Assembly (NCBI GenBank): GCA_023230535.1
Contig: JALNXC010000116.1
Coordinates: 1 to 5,396 of the forward strand
Length of the DNA stretch: 5,396 nucleotides
Reading direction: 5' to 3'
From: Alkaliphilus sp.
Lineage (GTDB): Bacteria > Bacillota > Clostridia > Peptostreptococcales > Natronincolaceae
This document shows positions 4,851 through 5,396 of this stretch, piece after piece. The translations under genes were made by a program, and so were the position numbers. How positions within the stretch are numbered: the stretch's first letter is position 1; each line of letters begins with the position of its first letter. The notes under the pieces are model-generated. The model searched no databases and had not been told where the DNA came from. It worked only from the letters and a program-made list of their open reading frames with translations.

Positions 4851-5396
4851 TCAATAATACCCCTCTACCTGAACGTTTTTAGGAACCTGAATATAGAGTA
4901 CCGGCGGACCGATATGGGAAATATTTACTGAACCCATATAATTATTATTGTCGCCCCCGGGGAAAAATTGCTTTACTGTAAGGTCCCTGTCAAATCTCGC
5001 CAATTCAATCCTTATGCTTTCCGGCTTTGCTATCTTTAGTTGGTTTCCTTCTAATGTAACCTCTGGCGGCTTCACTTTATCCGTATATTCGATTCCGTTC
5101 ATTATGCTTCTACCGGTATAGCTGGCGACTTCAATCATGTTATCATAGATATCTTTGTTTTTAACTATGACCCGAATATTAAAATTTTCCCTATCCACAG
5201 TTACTATCTCAAGCTGTCCCCCGATATATTCAAAACTCCATTCTTTATTTTTATGCGCACTTTCAATCTGATCCAGCCTGCCTTCCTCCGCCGCCACCGG
5301 CAGCATCTCTATCCCAGCCTTTTTGACATGTTGCAATTCTATCTGAGAAAAATTATTTTTAACAACTTTAAAACAACTGTCTTTTCCCAAAGTTTC
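4851..5396 (-). CDS. 3' part of an unknown gene (possibly DUF4097-like beta-rich protein)
   Basis: The frame is open from the right edge to TGA at 4851-4853 and encodes at least 181 residues. The TTG at 5388-5390 lacks evidence as a start and the frame continues upstream (Glu-Thr), so the true start probably lies outside. The visible part has repeated short strands ending in hydrophobic pairs: IGGQLEIVTV, VTLEGNQLKIA, VLYIQVPKNVQVEG. This pattern, with a VPK near the end, recalls DUF4097-type beta-solenoid proteins, but the match is from memory and weak. No membrane segment is seen in this portion. It converges on the sensor-like gene with only four bases between stop codons, so the two transcripts overlap at their 3' ends. 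The function is unknown. Confidence 0.6.
   Translation of the reverse strand, partial: ETLGKDSCFKVVKNNFSQIELQHVKKAGIEMLPVAAEEGRLDQIESAHKNKEWSFEYIGGQLEIVTVDRENFNIRVIVKNKDIYDNMIEVASYTGRSIMNGIEYTDKVKPPEVTLEGNQLKIAKPESIRIELARFDRDLTVKQFFPGGDNNNYMGSVNISHIGPPVLYIQVPKNVQVEGYY

Noticed and set aside
1..5396. CRISPR array, tRNA or rRNA genes, riboswitches
   Set aside because: No regularly spaced repeats, clover-leaf sequences, rRNA-like stretches or known riboswitch cores were seen on either strand.

Overview
The window looks like accessory DNA from a low-GC Firmicute, probably a Clostridia-class organism. The left two thirds are AT-rich, Shine-Dalgarno sites are strong AGGAGG types, and the recognisable families (IS150-group IS3, an IS4-family element, a BlaI repressor with a BlaR1-type sensor domain) are common in Clostridia. 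This assignment is an inference from family and composition, not from a search.

Layout. Positions 1-~143 hold the end of a small conserved protein gene (+). It runs into the broken 3' side of an IS3-family remnant (~144-507, - strand), which keeps one terminal repeat and a frameshifted orfA. That repeat abuts the cut N-terminal part of a ketopantoate-reductase-like gene (512-721, -). An IS4-family element follows (~761-1926, +); its transposase is split by two in-frame-lost segments and a frameshift. Its right end cuts off an unknown gene, of which only the last ~60 codons remain (1954-2133). That fragment lies 3 bases upstream of an apparently intact beta-class DNA methyltransferase (2137-3039), the one clearly functional enzyme here. 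Two short - strand ORFs (3169-3360 and 3393-3614) look like the decayed two-gene core of a third transposable element.

From about 3830 the composition becomes less AT-rich and the genes look intact. A TTGACA promoter with overlapping dyads drives a BlaI/MecI-family repressor (3900-4265) and, 2 bases later, a membrane-anchored extracytoplasmic protein (4268-4846). The latter resembles the last membrane segment plus outer sensor domain of clostridial BlaR1 proteins without the M56 zinc-protease part. A converging - strand gene of unknown function (4851 to beyond the right edge) ends 4 bases away.

The left part reads as an insertion hot spot in which three unrelated elements have decayed around an R-M-type methyltransferase that may have lost its partner. 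The right part is a compact repressor/sensor-like operon without the protease that normally relays the signal. Two points deserve attention: the protease-less BlaI operon, and a long inverted repeat at the IS4 left end that could mask the transposase ribosome binding site and start codon in read-through transcripts.
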